Assembly: GCA_965224045.1 (NCBI GenBank)
Contig: CBDCYD010000016.1
Location: 1,116,001-1,180,000 of the forward strand
Direction of reading: 5' to 3'
From: Tectiglobus sp965224045
Lineage (GTDB): Bacteria; Pseudomonadota; Alphaproteobacteria; Rhizobiales; Hyphomicrobiaceae
Length of the DNA stretch: 64,000 nucleotides
Part shown: positions 9,689-16,615 of the stretch, piece after piece
How positions within the stretch are numbered: position 1 is the stretch's first letter
Layout: the number at the start of each line of letters is the position of its first letter
Notes under the pieces: generated by a model
Database searches by the model: none
Seen by the model: the letters and a program-made list of their open reading frames with translations, nothing else
Told to the model about the DNA's origin: nothing
Made by a program: the position numbers and the translations under genes

Positions 9689-10933
9689 GTGAAACTTTCC
9701 GACGAAGAACAGGCGATGCGCGCTGGCGCATTGGGTGAGCCCAGGCGCTGGGCCATCGACCACATGATAAAAGTGGGTGCGATGTTCGATGCCGCCGATC
9801 TGGTGCCGGTCGCGCAAGCCCATATGATGGCGGATACCGAGTCGCTGGGGGACGCCGGGGTTGCATTTCTCGAAGAGCTGGCATCCCATCCTGCCGAGCA
9901 TTGCCGCGTCGCCGTACCGATGATCACCGATCCACGTGGGGTTGATCTGTCTTATTACCGGGCACTCGGTCAGACCGAGGAGATGGCTGCACGCGAAAGG
10001 CGCACGATTGCTGCCTGCCGCGCGATGGGCATCCTGATGACTGATACCTGCATCAATTATCAGACGATCATGCCGCCAGTTCGCGGTGAGCACGTTGCAT
10101 ACGGTGACACCGGTGTCGTGATCTATTCCAATAGCGTGCTTGGCGCCTACACCAACTTCGAGGGTGGCCCGTCGGCCCTGGCGGCAGGATTGACAGGGCG
10201 CACGCCGCGGTATGGGCTGCATCTCGACGAGAACCGGCGCGCGACCAAGCGGTTCATCGTACACCATCAACCAACCGACCTTACCGAGTGGGGTGTGCTT
10301 GGTGGGTTGATCGGCCGCTTGTGCGGATCATACTGGGAGGTTCCTGTGGTTGAAGGCCTCGAGGGTGCGCCGACGTCGGACGAACTCAAGCATTTTGGAG
10401 CTGCGATGGCGAGCTTTGGTTCATCTCCGTTGTTCCATATCGTAGGGGTGACGCCCGAGGCACCCACGCTTGCAGATGTCTGTGACGGTGAACCACCGGC
10501 AGCTGAGAACGTCACGAAGGCGGATTTCGAGCGCTTGCGGGATGACTTCGGTGGAAAAGGCGACAAAGTCGACGTGGTTGTCTTCGGGGCACCGCAGTTG
10601 AGTCATGTCGAGATGCAGCAACTGGCAGATCTGCTCGACGGCAAGCACGTGCACAAGGATACTGCGATGATCGTGTGCACGGCACCAACGGTAGCGGCTG
10701 ATTGTGAGCGGTTCGGAATCATACAGCGCATCGAGGCGGCAGGCGCAAAGGTGCTCAAGGGTACATGCTTCTATAATCAGTACGCACGTGAGATTGGAGA
10801 GGCAAACGGCTGGAAACGGCTGTTGTCAAATTCGACCAAGATCGTGAACATTATCAGTGGTTACGGTTATTCACCGGCGCTGGCCAATATGGATGCGTGT
10901 GTGGCTTCGGCGGTTGCGGGGGAAATCGTATGA
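9689..10933 (+). CDS. Aconitase X, large (catalytic) subunit
   Basis: This protein of about 414 residues belongs to the AcnX catalytic family (formerly DUF521). Characterised bacterial two-subunit AcnX enzymes are cis-3-hydroxy-L-proline dehydratases using an Fe-S centre. Family-like parts include M-M-A-D-T-E-S-L near residue 50, T-D-T-C-I-N-Y near 115, and C-F-Y-N-Q-Y and N-S-T-K in the C-terminal half. I chose the GTG at 9689, preceded by gaggg at a good distance; the open frame extends 25 residues further upstream without a ribosome site. The stop overlaps the small-subunit ATG by 4 bp. The substrate is inferred from the family; archaeal relatives act on mevalonate phosphate. Confidence 0.85.
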   Translation: MKLSDEEQAMRAGALGEPRRWAIDHMIKVGAMFDAADLVPVAQAHMMADTESLGDAGVAFLEELASHPAEHCRVAVPMITDPRGVDLSYYRALGQTEEMAARERRTIAACRAMGILMTDTCINYQTIMPPVRGEHVAYGDTGVVIYSNSVLGAYTNFEGGPSALAAGLTGRTPRYGLHLDENRRATKRFIVHHQPTDLTEWGVLGGLIGRLCGSYWEVPVVEGLEGAPTSDELKHFGAAMASFGSSPLFHIVGVTPEAPTLADVCDGEPPAAENVTKADFERLRDDFGGKGDKVDVVVFGAPQLSHVEMQQLADLLDGKHVHKDTAMIVCTAPTVAADCERFGIIQRIEAAGAKVLKGTCFYNQYAREIGEANGWKRLLSNSTKIVNIISGYGYSPALANMDACVASAVAGEIV

Positions 10934-11349
10934 CGATCACACTCAGGTGCCACGTCGGCATAGGTCCTCGGGTCGAAGGTGAAGCGCTGGTCGCCAAAGA
11001 CAACTTTTCCGCGCGTTACGACCTCGATCGGATCAAGGGCGTGTTTTCGAGGCCGCAACACAAACTTGTCGGGCAGTCCTACGTTGACAAGGTCCTGGTG
11101 CTCAATACCGCCAAGGGCGGGGTGGCGTCGGCGTGGATGCTGCATGAGATGATGGCCCGCGATTTGGCACCGAAGGCGATCCTCTTCAATGCGGCGAATA
11201 CGATCCTGGCGCAGGGCGCGGCGCTGGCTGACCTGGCGATGTGCGACCGGTTCGAGGATGGCGACGTGACGGATTTGATCCAGAGCGGTGACACGCTCGT
11301 GGTTGAACCGGGACGCGGTCTGGTGACGATTACCAGCCGATCGGAATAG
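10930..11349 (+). CDS. Aconitase X, small (swivel) subunit, DUF126
   Basis: This 139-residue swivelling-domain protein completes the AcnX enzyme with the large subunit. The conserved segment N-T-A-K-G-G-V-A-S-A-W (near residue 59) is characteristic of DUF126, as is F-N-A-A-N-T-I-L-A-Q-G further on. It starts at an ATG overlapping the large-subunit stop, so the subunits are translationally coupled. In other bacteria the two domains are fused, so this is the split form. The proposed role is dehydration of cis-3-hydroxyproline to a pyrroline carboxylate. Confidence 0.87.
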   Translation: MTITLRCHVGIGPRVEGEALVAKDNFSARYDLDRIKGVFSRPQHKLVGQSYVDKVLVLNTAKGGVASAWMLHEMMARDLAPKAILFNAANTILAQGAALADLAMCDRFEDGDVTDLIQSGDTLVVEPGRGLVTITSRSE

Positions 11350-11550
11350 ACGGCAAGGTCGAGGCACTTTCGCTCCGGTGCCAGGCTTTCGCAATGGCGC
11401 CGCCTAAAGCGCGTGGAAAAAATGCGCCTCGCTTTGGGTTTCTTTGCCTCACGCCGCTATTCGCGCTGCGCGCGGCGGCTCCGGCGGGGCGGCCATTCGG
11501 CCGGGTCGCGTTGCTCCCTTTTGAGCGCATCCGTTTTGCTGCGACATGCC

Positions 11551-13119
11551 TTAGAAATCCGTCTTGACGCCCCCTTCGCGCTTGCGACGTTCGACAAAGT
11601 CTGACAGTTCATCACGAATGGCATCGTCGATGGGTGGTGGCTCGAAGTCTTGCAATATCTGCTTCCAGATGCGGTTGGCGCGCTGTGGGGTTTGTTCGGC
11701 ACCGGCCTCGTGCCAGGCTTCGTTGTTCCGCCAGTCGGAGAGGAAGGGCTGGTAGAAGGTCGTCTTGTAGCGCGATTGCGTGTGGGTTGCGCCGAAGAAG
11801 TGATTGTTCGGGCCGACTTCACTGATCGCGTCGACAGCAAGTGTGGCCTTAGTCGTCTCGACGGGGGTGAGGTAGGTCATGATCTGCTGCAGGGTCTCGC
11901 AATCCATGATGAACTTTTCATATGAGGCGCAGAGCCCGCCTTCCAGCCATCCAGCGGCATGGTAGACGATGTTGGCCTTGCCCGTCACGCAGGCCCACAG
12001 CGAAAACATGCTTTCCCAAACGGCCTGTGCATCGGGCGGGTTGGCAGCGCATGCATTTGAAGCGCGCATGGGTAGATCGTAATAGCGCGCCATTTGGCCG
12101 GACATTTGCGTGGCGCGCATGTATTCCGGTGTGCCGAAGGCCGGAGCCCCGGACCGCATGTCGACGTTCGATGTAAAGCAACCGTAGACGACAGGTGCGC
12201 CCGGCCGAATGTATTCAAGCAGGGCGATAGCTGCGAGGCATTCTGCGGTTTGCTGGGCGATGGCGCCAGCGAGCGTGATCGGGGCCATTGCACCGGCAAG
12301 CGTGAATGGTGTGATGATAACCGGCTGACCGCGACGGGCGAGGCGCATTGCGCCGTCCAGCATCGGCCAGTCGTGCTTTAGCGGAGACGATGAGTTGATG
12401 TTGGTGAACATGCGCGGCTGTGCATCGAATTCCTCTTCCGTGAGACCTGCTGCAATGCGCACCATTTCGATGGCATCATCGACGCGTCCGGCGCCGAGTG
12501 CATAGGTGTGGCAAACCTTGTCGGAAAGGATAAGTTTATCGAACATGCAGTCGAGGTGACGGATCGATGCGTGGATGTCGATCGGCTCGACGGGGTAGCC
12601 GCCAAGCAGATGCATGCAGTTGAAATATTGCGTGAGCTTGACGAGATCGCGGAAGGCTTCGCGTGTGCCGGGCCGGCGGCCGCGGTCGAGGTCCATGACA
12701 TTTGGGGGGCTCGAGACATTGCCGAAGACGACACTGTCGCCGCCGATGGCGATGCGGCGTTCGGGTGAACGCGGAGTGATGTCGAATTGTGAGGGCGCGC
12801 GCGCCACCATTTCCGTGACGAACTCGCGATCGAAGCGGACCGTGTCGGTGCCAGGTGTGATGGTGCAACCGGCGTCCTTGAGCGCGCTCTTGGCATCTTC
12901 GTGGAGAAAGTCAATGCCGATCTCTTCGAGGATCTGCATGGCGGCATCGTGAATGGCGGCAATCGCTTCATCGTCGAGCGGCGAGACCGGGTGGTCGCGA
13001 TTTTGCGGAATGCACCAGGCGAGTTGTTCGATAGCGGGCTTGGAATTGGCCTGAGTTGCAGCGCGTGTGCTCTTGCGGCGCCGGCCGGTTCGGGTTCTGC
13101 GTTGGCTGCCTTGGTTCAT
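11551..13119 (-). CDS. MttB-family methyltransferase (non-pyrrolysine)
   Basis: This protein of about 522 residues belongs to the trimethylamine methyltransferase family. True TMA methyltransferases contain a UAG-encoded pyrrolysine; this gene is open throughout, so it is one of the non-pyrrolysine homologues, some of which demethylate glycine betaine, proline betaine or carnitine in a corrinoid-dependent way. The N-terminus is very basic (R-R-T-R-T-G-R-R-R-K). C-terminal blocks such as S-N-A-C-A-A-N-P-P-D, H-A-A-G-W-L-E-G-G and G-P-N-N-H-F-F-G are family-like. I chose the ATG at 13119; the open frame continues upstream to 13218 with Arg-rich sequence. No corrinoid protein gene is adjacent. 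It converges with the AcnX operon. Confidence 0.88.
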   Translation of the reverse strand: MNQGSQRRTRTGRRRKSTRAATQANSKPAIEQLAWCIPQNRDHPVSPLDDEAIAAIHDAAMQILEEIGIDFLHEDAKSALKDAGCTITPGTDTVRFDREFVTEMVARAPSQFDITPRSPERRIAIGGDSVVFGNVSSPPNVMDLDRGRRPGTREAFRDLVKLTQYFNCMHLLGGYPVEPIDIHASIRHLDCMFDKLILSDKVCHTYALGAGRVDDAIEMVRIAAGLTEEEFDAQPRMFTNINSSSPLKHDWPMLDGAMRLARRGQPVIITPFTLAGAMAPITLAGAIAQQTAECLAAIALLEYIRPGAPVVYGCFTSNVDMRSGAPAFGTPEYMRATQMSGQMARYYDLPMRASNACAANPPDAQAVWESMFSLWACVTGKANIVYHAAGWLEGGLCASYEKFIMDCETLQQIMTYLTPVETTKATLAVDAISEVGPNNHFFGATHTQSRYKTTFYQPFLSDWRNNEAWHEAGAEQTPQRANRIWKQILQDFEPPPIDDAIRDELSDFVERRKREGGVKTDF

Positions 13120-13373
13120 GAGATGCCCGATCGGTCGGCTGCGGTGTTGCCGGTTGGTTCTGCCCAGGCGCTCGGGAAGCATTCTCGTTTTGCGGCCGGA
13201 CAAGAATAGGACCCGCACGTGAGCCTAACAGGGGCCCATTGAAACCGCATGTCATCGTGCGACAGGAATCGGTGAATTCAAGACATTTGGTTAGGAACAG
13301 GTGCAAGGCCGGGACCGCAACGCCAGCCGCGAATAGAGCATTGGTGAATGACGTCGGCCTGTGAGATCAGGGC

Positions 13374-13550
13374 ATGTCGCCAATCTTAGATAATCCGAGT
13401 AACGATGTGGTCGAACGCGAGGCCGAAGCGATCGCCGATGGTATCCTCGATGCCAGTGTCAATTACGACTATTCGTTGGAAGACGCCGTCGAGGCGCACG
13501 TTGCGATCGAAAGCGGTGCGACGTTGGGAGCAAGCCTGCTCGTGCCGTGA
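13374..13550 (+). pseudogene. 3' remnant of an NADPH:quinone oxidoreductase-type MDR gene
   Basis: A 58-codon frame ends in Y-S-L-E-D-A-V-E-A-H, then A-I-E-S-G-A-T-L-G-A-S-L-L-V-P and a stop. This matches the typical C-terminus of zeta-crystallin/quinone oxidoreductase-type medium-chain dehydrogenases, in which a segment like P-L-x-x-A-x-x-A-H-x-x-L-E leads to G-x-x-L-L-x-P. The same frame is closed by a TGA at 13362, and nothing upstream resembles the missing 250 or more residues of the enzyme. It is therefore probably a decayed fragment, although its last 50 codons remain intact. Expression as a short protein cannot be excluded. Confidence 0.6.
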
Positions 13551-13593
13551 ACAACGGCGTGTGGGCGATGAGATTGTGCTGTGATGTTCTGGA

Positions 13594-13630
13594 GGAATGA
13601 CCCGGCCGGGTGAGCGGTGCGGGTCATTCC
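13594..13630. terminator. Hairpin between convergent units
   Basis: Perfect 11-bp arms (ggaatgacccg at 13594-13604 and its complement at 13620-13630) enclose a 15-nt GC-rich loop. It lies just past the stop of the rightward remnant and 36 bp past the stop of the leftward thioredoxin, so it is placed to terminate transcription from both sides. Confidence 0.7.
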
Positions 13631-13666
13631 ATATGGTCTGCCGTTTCCCGCCGGTCGGCGAGTTCT

Positions 13667-14074
13667 TCAGAACGCTTTGTCGAGTAAGGCCTTTATTTTG
13701 GCCTTGCTCGTGACGGCAACCAGCCGGTCGACTTCCACACCATTCTTGATCAGGACGAGCGTGGAGCGCCGCGGAATCTTGCGACTGGTGGTTACCGTAT
13801 GGCGACGATAGGTGTCCCAATCGACGTTAATAAAGGTGATGGCCTCGTTGTATTTGGTGTCGCTCGCACGGAGCTCTTTCAGCACACGACCCTGGCGTGC
13901 GCAGGTTGTTCACCACGTGGCCTTGTAGTCGATAAGGATGGTTTCGCCATTGGCGATGGCTTTTTCGACCGCACCTGGCTTGTAGGCGATCGTATCGGTG
14001 CCGGCCTGGACTGGTGCGGCCACCATTGCGACAAGCCATGCCAGCGCGAATAGCCCTGACAGAATATGTTTCAA
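13667..14074 (-). CDS. Periplasmic thioredoxin-fold protein, probable selenoprotein (Sec-x-x-Cys), TGA at codon 55
   Basis: Read from the TTG at 14074 (preceded by aaggaga) to the stop at 13667, the frame encodes 135 residues with one internal TGA at 13912-13910. Residues 1-24 form a signal peptide ending A-P-V-Q-A. The thioredoxin fold follows: I-L-I-D-Y-K-A-T-W, then TGA (55), T-T-C (58), A-R-Q. Later blocks are F-I-N-V-D-W-D-T-Y and I-P-R-R-S-T-L-V-L-I-K-N-G. Relatives with this layout carry Trp-Cys-Thr-Thr-Cys, so TGA sits exactly at the attacking cysteine. Frame and residue quality are perfect on both sides. A hairpin with a G-rich loop follows the TGA. CcdA is encoded 32 bp upstream. 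Selenocysteine is my preferred reading. A Cys-to-stop mutation or sequencing error would make this a pseudogene. Confidence 0.75.
13882..13902 (-). promoter_or_regulatory. Candidate bacterial SECIS hairpin inside the thioredoxin gene
   Basis: In the mRNA a 7-bp stem (GCGCACG with CGUGUGC, one G-U pair) begins 7 nt after the UGA and closes a 7-nt loop, CCAGGGU. A second register pairs C+16 with G+23 and bulges C+15, giving the loop AGGGUC 16 nt after the UGA; that fits the usual rules of a G among the first two loop bases and a 16-37 nt distance. GGUC falls at +19 to +22; the E. coli fdhF SECIS also presents GGUC in its apical loop. The fold was done by eye, with no energy calculation. Confidence 0.55.
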
Positions 14075-14106
14075 ACCGGTTCTCCTTTTCTGCTGTCAAG
14101 TTGTGT

Positions 14107-14895
14107 TCAAAGCGAAACCGACAGGTCCTGCAGCCAAACGGGAAGTAGGCTCATGACCCAGCCCTCGATGTGTTGATGAAGGCCGAAGAGGATGATTAGT
14201 CCAACGACGATGAGGGCAATCGCCATGACCGTTTTGGAACCGGCAGCGATCTTGCGCAAACCGGCCTGGCGCCGTGCTATTGCTTTCCGTGTGCCGTAGG
14301 CGAGAAGAAGAATTACAGTCGATGTGCCGAGTGCGAAGCTTGCCATGATTGCTGCCGCCCAGGGCAGGGATTCTCCCTGAGAGGCGAGCGAAATGGCACC
14401 ACCAAGGGTCGGGCCGATGCAAGGGGACCATGCCGCGCCGAGGAGCATGCCGCCGAGAAAATGGCCGGCAAGACCGGCGCCAGTGTTGGTGCGTCGTTGC
14501 TCAGCATGTCCAGCGATGCCGGCAGTGGCGGCAGCAAAGCGCATGTTGAATGCCGGTACCATCAGGATCAGCCCGAAGCCGACCATTGTTACGGCGGCAA
14601 TCCGGGTCATTCCCTCGGCATCCAGACCAATGGCCGGGCCGGCGGCCGCAACGGCGATGCCAAGGACGACAAACGTCAGGCTAAGCCCGGCGGCGAGCGC
14701 GAGCGGGCCGAGCGGTTCCTCGCGAAGTGCAGAGCCGAGAATGATGGGCAGCACCGGCAATACGCAGGGGTTGATCAGCGTCAGCAGGCCGGCGCCATAT
14801 CCAAACAGTAATTCCAAGGCCGCACGTATCCCATGGTTGCCGACACGCAAAGGTTGAGCGGACACCGCATGCGTGATGACGCAGGAATTGTCCAA
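14107..14895 (-). CDS. ccdA: CcdA-like thiol:disulfide transmembrane electron carrier
   Basis: CcdA/DsbD-type membrane proteins pass electrons from cytoplasmic thioredoxin to periplasmic thioredoxin-like partners. Six or so hydrophobic segments are visible. The two redox cysteines are in I-N-P-C-V-L-P-V-L-P (first segment) and W-S-P-C-I-G-P-T-L-G (middle), both hallmark motifs. The frame opens with a TTG at 14895; the core similarity begins about 25 residues later at L-E-L-L-F-G-Y, also a possible TTG start, and neither has a strong ribosome site. The gene ends 32 bp before the thioredoxin start, so the two form one operon and almost certainly one redox pathway. Confidence 0.88.
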   Translation of the reverse strand: MDNSCVITHAVSAQPLRVGNHGIRAALELLFGYGAGLLTLINPCVLPVLPIILGSALREEPLGPLALAAGLSLTFVVLGIAVAAAGPAIGLDAEGMTRIAAVTMVGFGLILMVPAFNMRFAAATAGIAGHAEQRRTNTGAGLAGHFLGGMLLGAAWSPCIGPTLGGAISLASQGESLPWAAAIMASFALGTSTVILLLAYGTRKAIARRQAGLRKIAAGSKTVMAIALIVVGLIILFGLHQHIEGWVMSLLPVWLQDLSVSL

Positions 14896-15164
14896 CCAAA
14901 AGCAGCTCGCGGTTAATCACCATCCGTTGAATTGGCACTGCGAACGGCATTTCGAGGAAGGTGATTTCAGTCGCGGCATCGGTTTCCGTTTGATCGGAAC
15001 ACAGGGCTGTACCAGTTTCGGGTCGCCGGTCCTTCGAGTTTCGTGATGAATTGCCCGGCTGAAATGACCGACGCCGACTGGAACGTCGGGTGCCACTCCC
15101 AGGCAACGTTGCTGCACGCGAATTTTCCTCCCGCATGGGCCGGGCTACAGGAGATTGTTTGACG

Positions 15165-16388
15165 ATGTTGCAGGACCTACGGCTCTCACTGCCACAAACC
15201 GTGCTGGCGCTGGCCGTACTCATTATGGTTCAGGCGACCGGAGCCATCGCCGGTTTTTGGATGCCGGCGATCGCGCCGGCAGTGGGGCGCAGTCTCGGGC
15301 TTGACCCGGCGCTCATCGCTTATCCGGTGCTGATCATCTACATCGCCGCGATGTTCAGCAGTTTGGCCGCAGAAGGCTTGATCGCGCGCTTCGGTGCCTG
15401 GCGAACCTCGCAAATCGCGTTAGTGATCTTTGCGGCTTCTCACCTCGTGATCATGGCCGGTTCGCTTGTTGCGATTGCGATCGGTTCGCTTGTTCTTGGC
15501 GTCGGATATGGCTTGGTCACGCCGGCGGCGTCGCAAATTCTTCAGCGGCTTGTCACGCCGGAGAACCGTAACCTGATTTTTTCCATCCGTTTTACGGGTG
15601 TTCCATTGGGTGGATTTGCCACCGGGCTCGTGGCGCCGGCGGTCACGCTTGAAGTCGGCTGGCAGGCGAGCATGCTGGTGACAGTCTTTGTCGCGATAGC
15701 GTTGGCATTGGCAATGCAACCGTTGCGGGGTGATTGGGACGGTGGACGCCAGAGCACGTCGCGATTGATGCGCAATCCGCTTGCGGACCTGGTGATGGTC
15801 TGGCAGTTGGCGCCGGTTTGGTGGGTGGCGCTGTCAGGATTTTTTCTGGCAGCGATTCAGACGACGCTCACGACGTATACGGTCACCATGCTGGTCAAGG
15901 ATCTCGGTTATGGCCTCGTGGCGGCTGGAATGGGCCTTTCAGCTGTGCAGGTTGCAAGCGTTTTCGGTCGTCTGACGTGGGGGTGGCTCGCTGACCGGGT
16001 CGGCAACGGCCTCATTGTGATCGGGACCGTCGCGCTTGTCGCCGCCGGATGTGCCGCGCTGGTCATGACCATGACGGCGACTTGGTCGTCCACCGCCGTG
16101 CTGGCGCTATGCTTTGCCTACGGGTTTGTCGGAATGAGCTGGAATGGCGTTTATGCCAGCGAAGTTGCGCGGCTCGCACCTGCCGGGGCGGTCGGGCGGG
16201 TGACCGGAGCGTGCATGTTCTTTGCATTTTCCGGTGTGCTGCTTGGGCCGGTCGGCTTTGTCGCAGTTCTCGGTTTTGCGGAGAGCTATACGCGGGCATT
16301 TCTATTGACGCTGGTGGTCGCTCTGGCGGCGATGCTCTGTATCGTGCGCGCGAGACGGTGCGAGTTGCGCGACAATCAGCGGCGCTGA
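15165..16388 (+). CDS. MFS transporter
   Basis: This 407-residue major facilitator protein has about twelve hydrophobic segments. The motif-A-like loop between segments 2 and 3 reads G-L-I-A-R-F-G-A-W-R, and a second, W-G-W-L-A-D-R-V-G-N, opens the C-terminal half. It resembles the cyanate/nitrite-type and related organic-anion porters, but the substrate is not evident. I chose the ATG at 15165 because acaggaga sits 9 nt upstream; the open frame extends further without such a site. The 269 bp before it, up to the divergent ccdA gene, show no gene and must hold both promoters. Confidence 0.85.
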   Translation: MLQDLRLSLPQTVLALAVLIMVQATGAIAGFWMPAIAPAVGRSLGLDPALIAYPVLIIYIAAMFSSLAAEGLIARFGAWRTSQIALVIFAASHLVIMAGSLVAIAIGSLVLGVGYGLVTPAASQILQRLVTPENRNLIFSIRFTGVPLGGFATGLVAPAVTLEVGWQASMLVTVFVAIALALAMQPLRGDWDGGRQSTSRLMRNPLADLVMVWQLAPVWWVALSGFFLAAIQTTLTTYTVTMLVKDLGYGLVAAGMGLSAVQVASVFGRLTWGWLADRVGNGLIVIGTVALVAAGCAALVMTMTATWSSTAVLALCFAYGFVGMSWNGVYASEVARLAPAGAVGRVTGACMFFAFSGVLLGPVGFVAVLGFAESYTRAFLLTLVVALAAMLCIVRARRCELRDNQRR

Positions 16389-16615
16389 ACCGTGCCGGGT
16401 GCGCTGCGCACTCTGCGCGAAATTCCGGTGCGGCTTGAGTGTTGGGGCATCTCGGCTGAAGATGCCATCGCGCGTTTGATTGTCCGTTTTTTTGGCGCTG
16501 CACGTCACGGCCGCGGCCGGCAATTCACAGGGGAGGAACGCGAGCTCGTGACCGGTCGTCTCAAATGCTGCGGCCAACAAGCGGACCGCCGGCACATCGA
16601 AAAGGTGCCTGGCGC

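Noticed and set aside
13120..13218. N-terminal extension of the MttB protein
   Set aside because: The extra 33 residues are Arg/His-rich and unlike family members, which begin close to the ATG at 13119.
13667..13885. A shorter thioredoxin C-terminal gene starting inside the domain
   Set aside because: Starting there removes the signal peptide and both redox residues. The upstream frame, joined through the TGA, gives a complete protein, so the short form is an artefact of the TGA.
13827..14099. A 90-codon minus-strand frame overlapping the thioredoxin start region
   Set aside because: It is in the other frame relative to the signal peptide and thioredoxin blocks, is Arg/His-rich, and carries no family features. 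It is a shadow of the selenoprotein gene.
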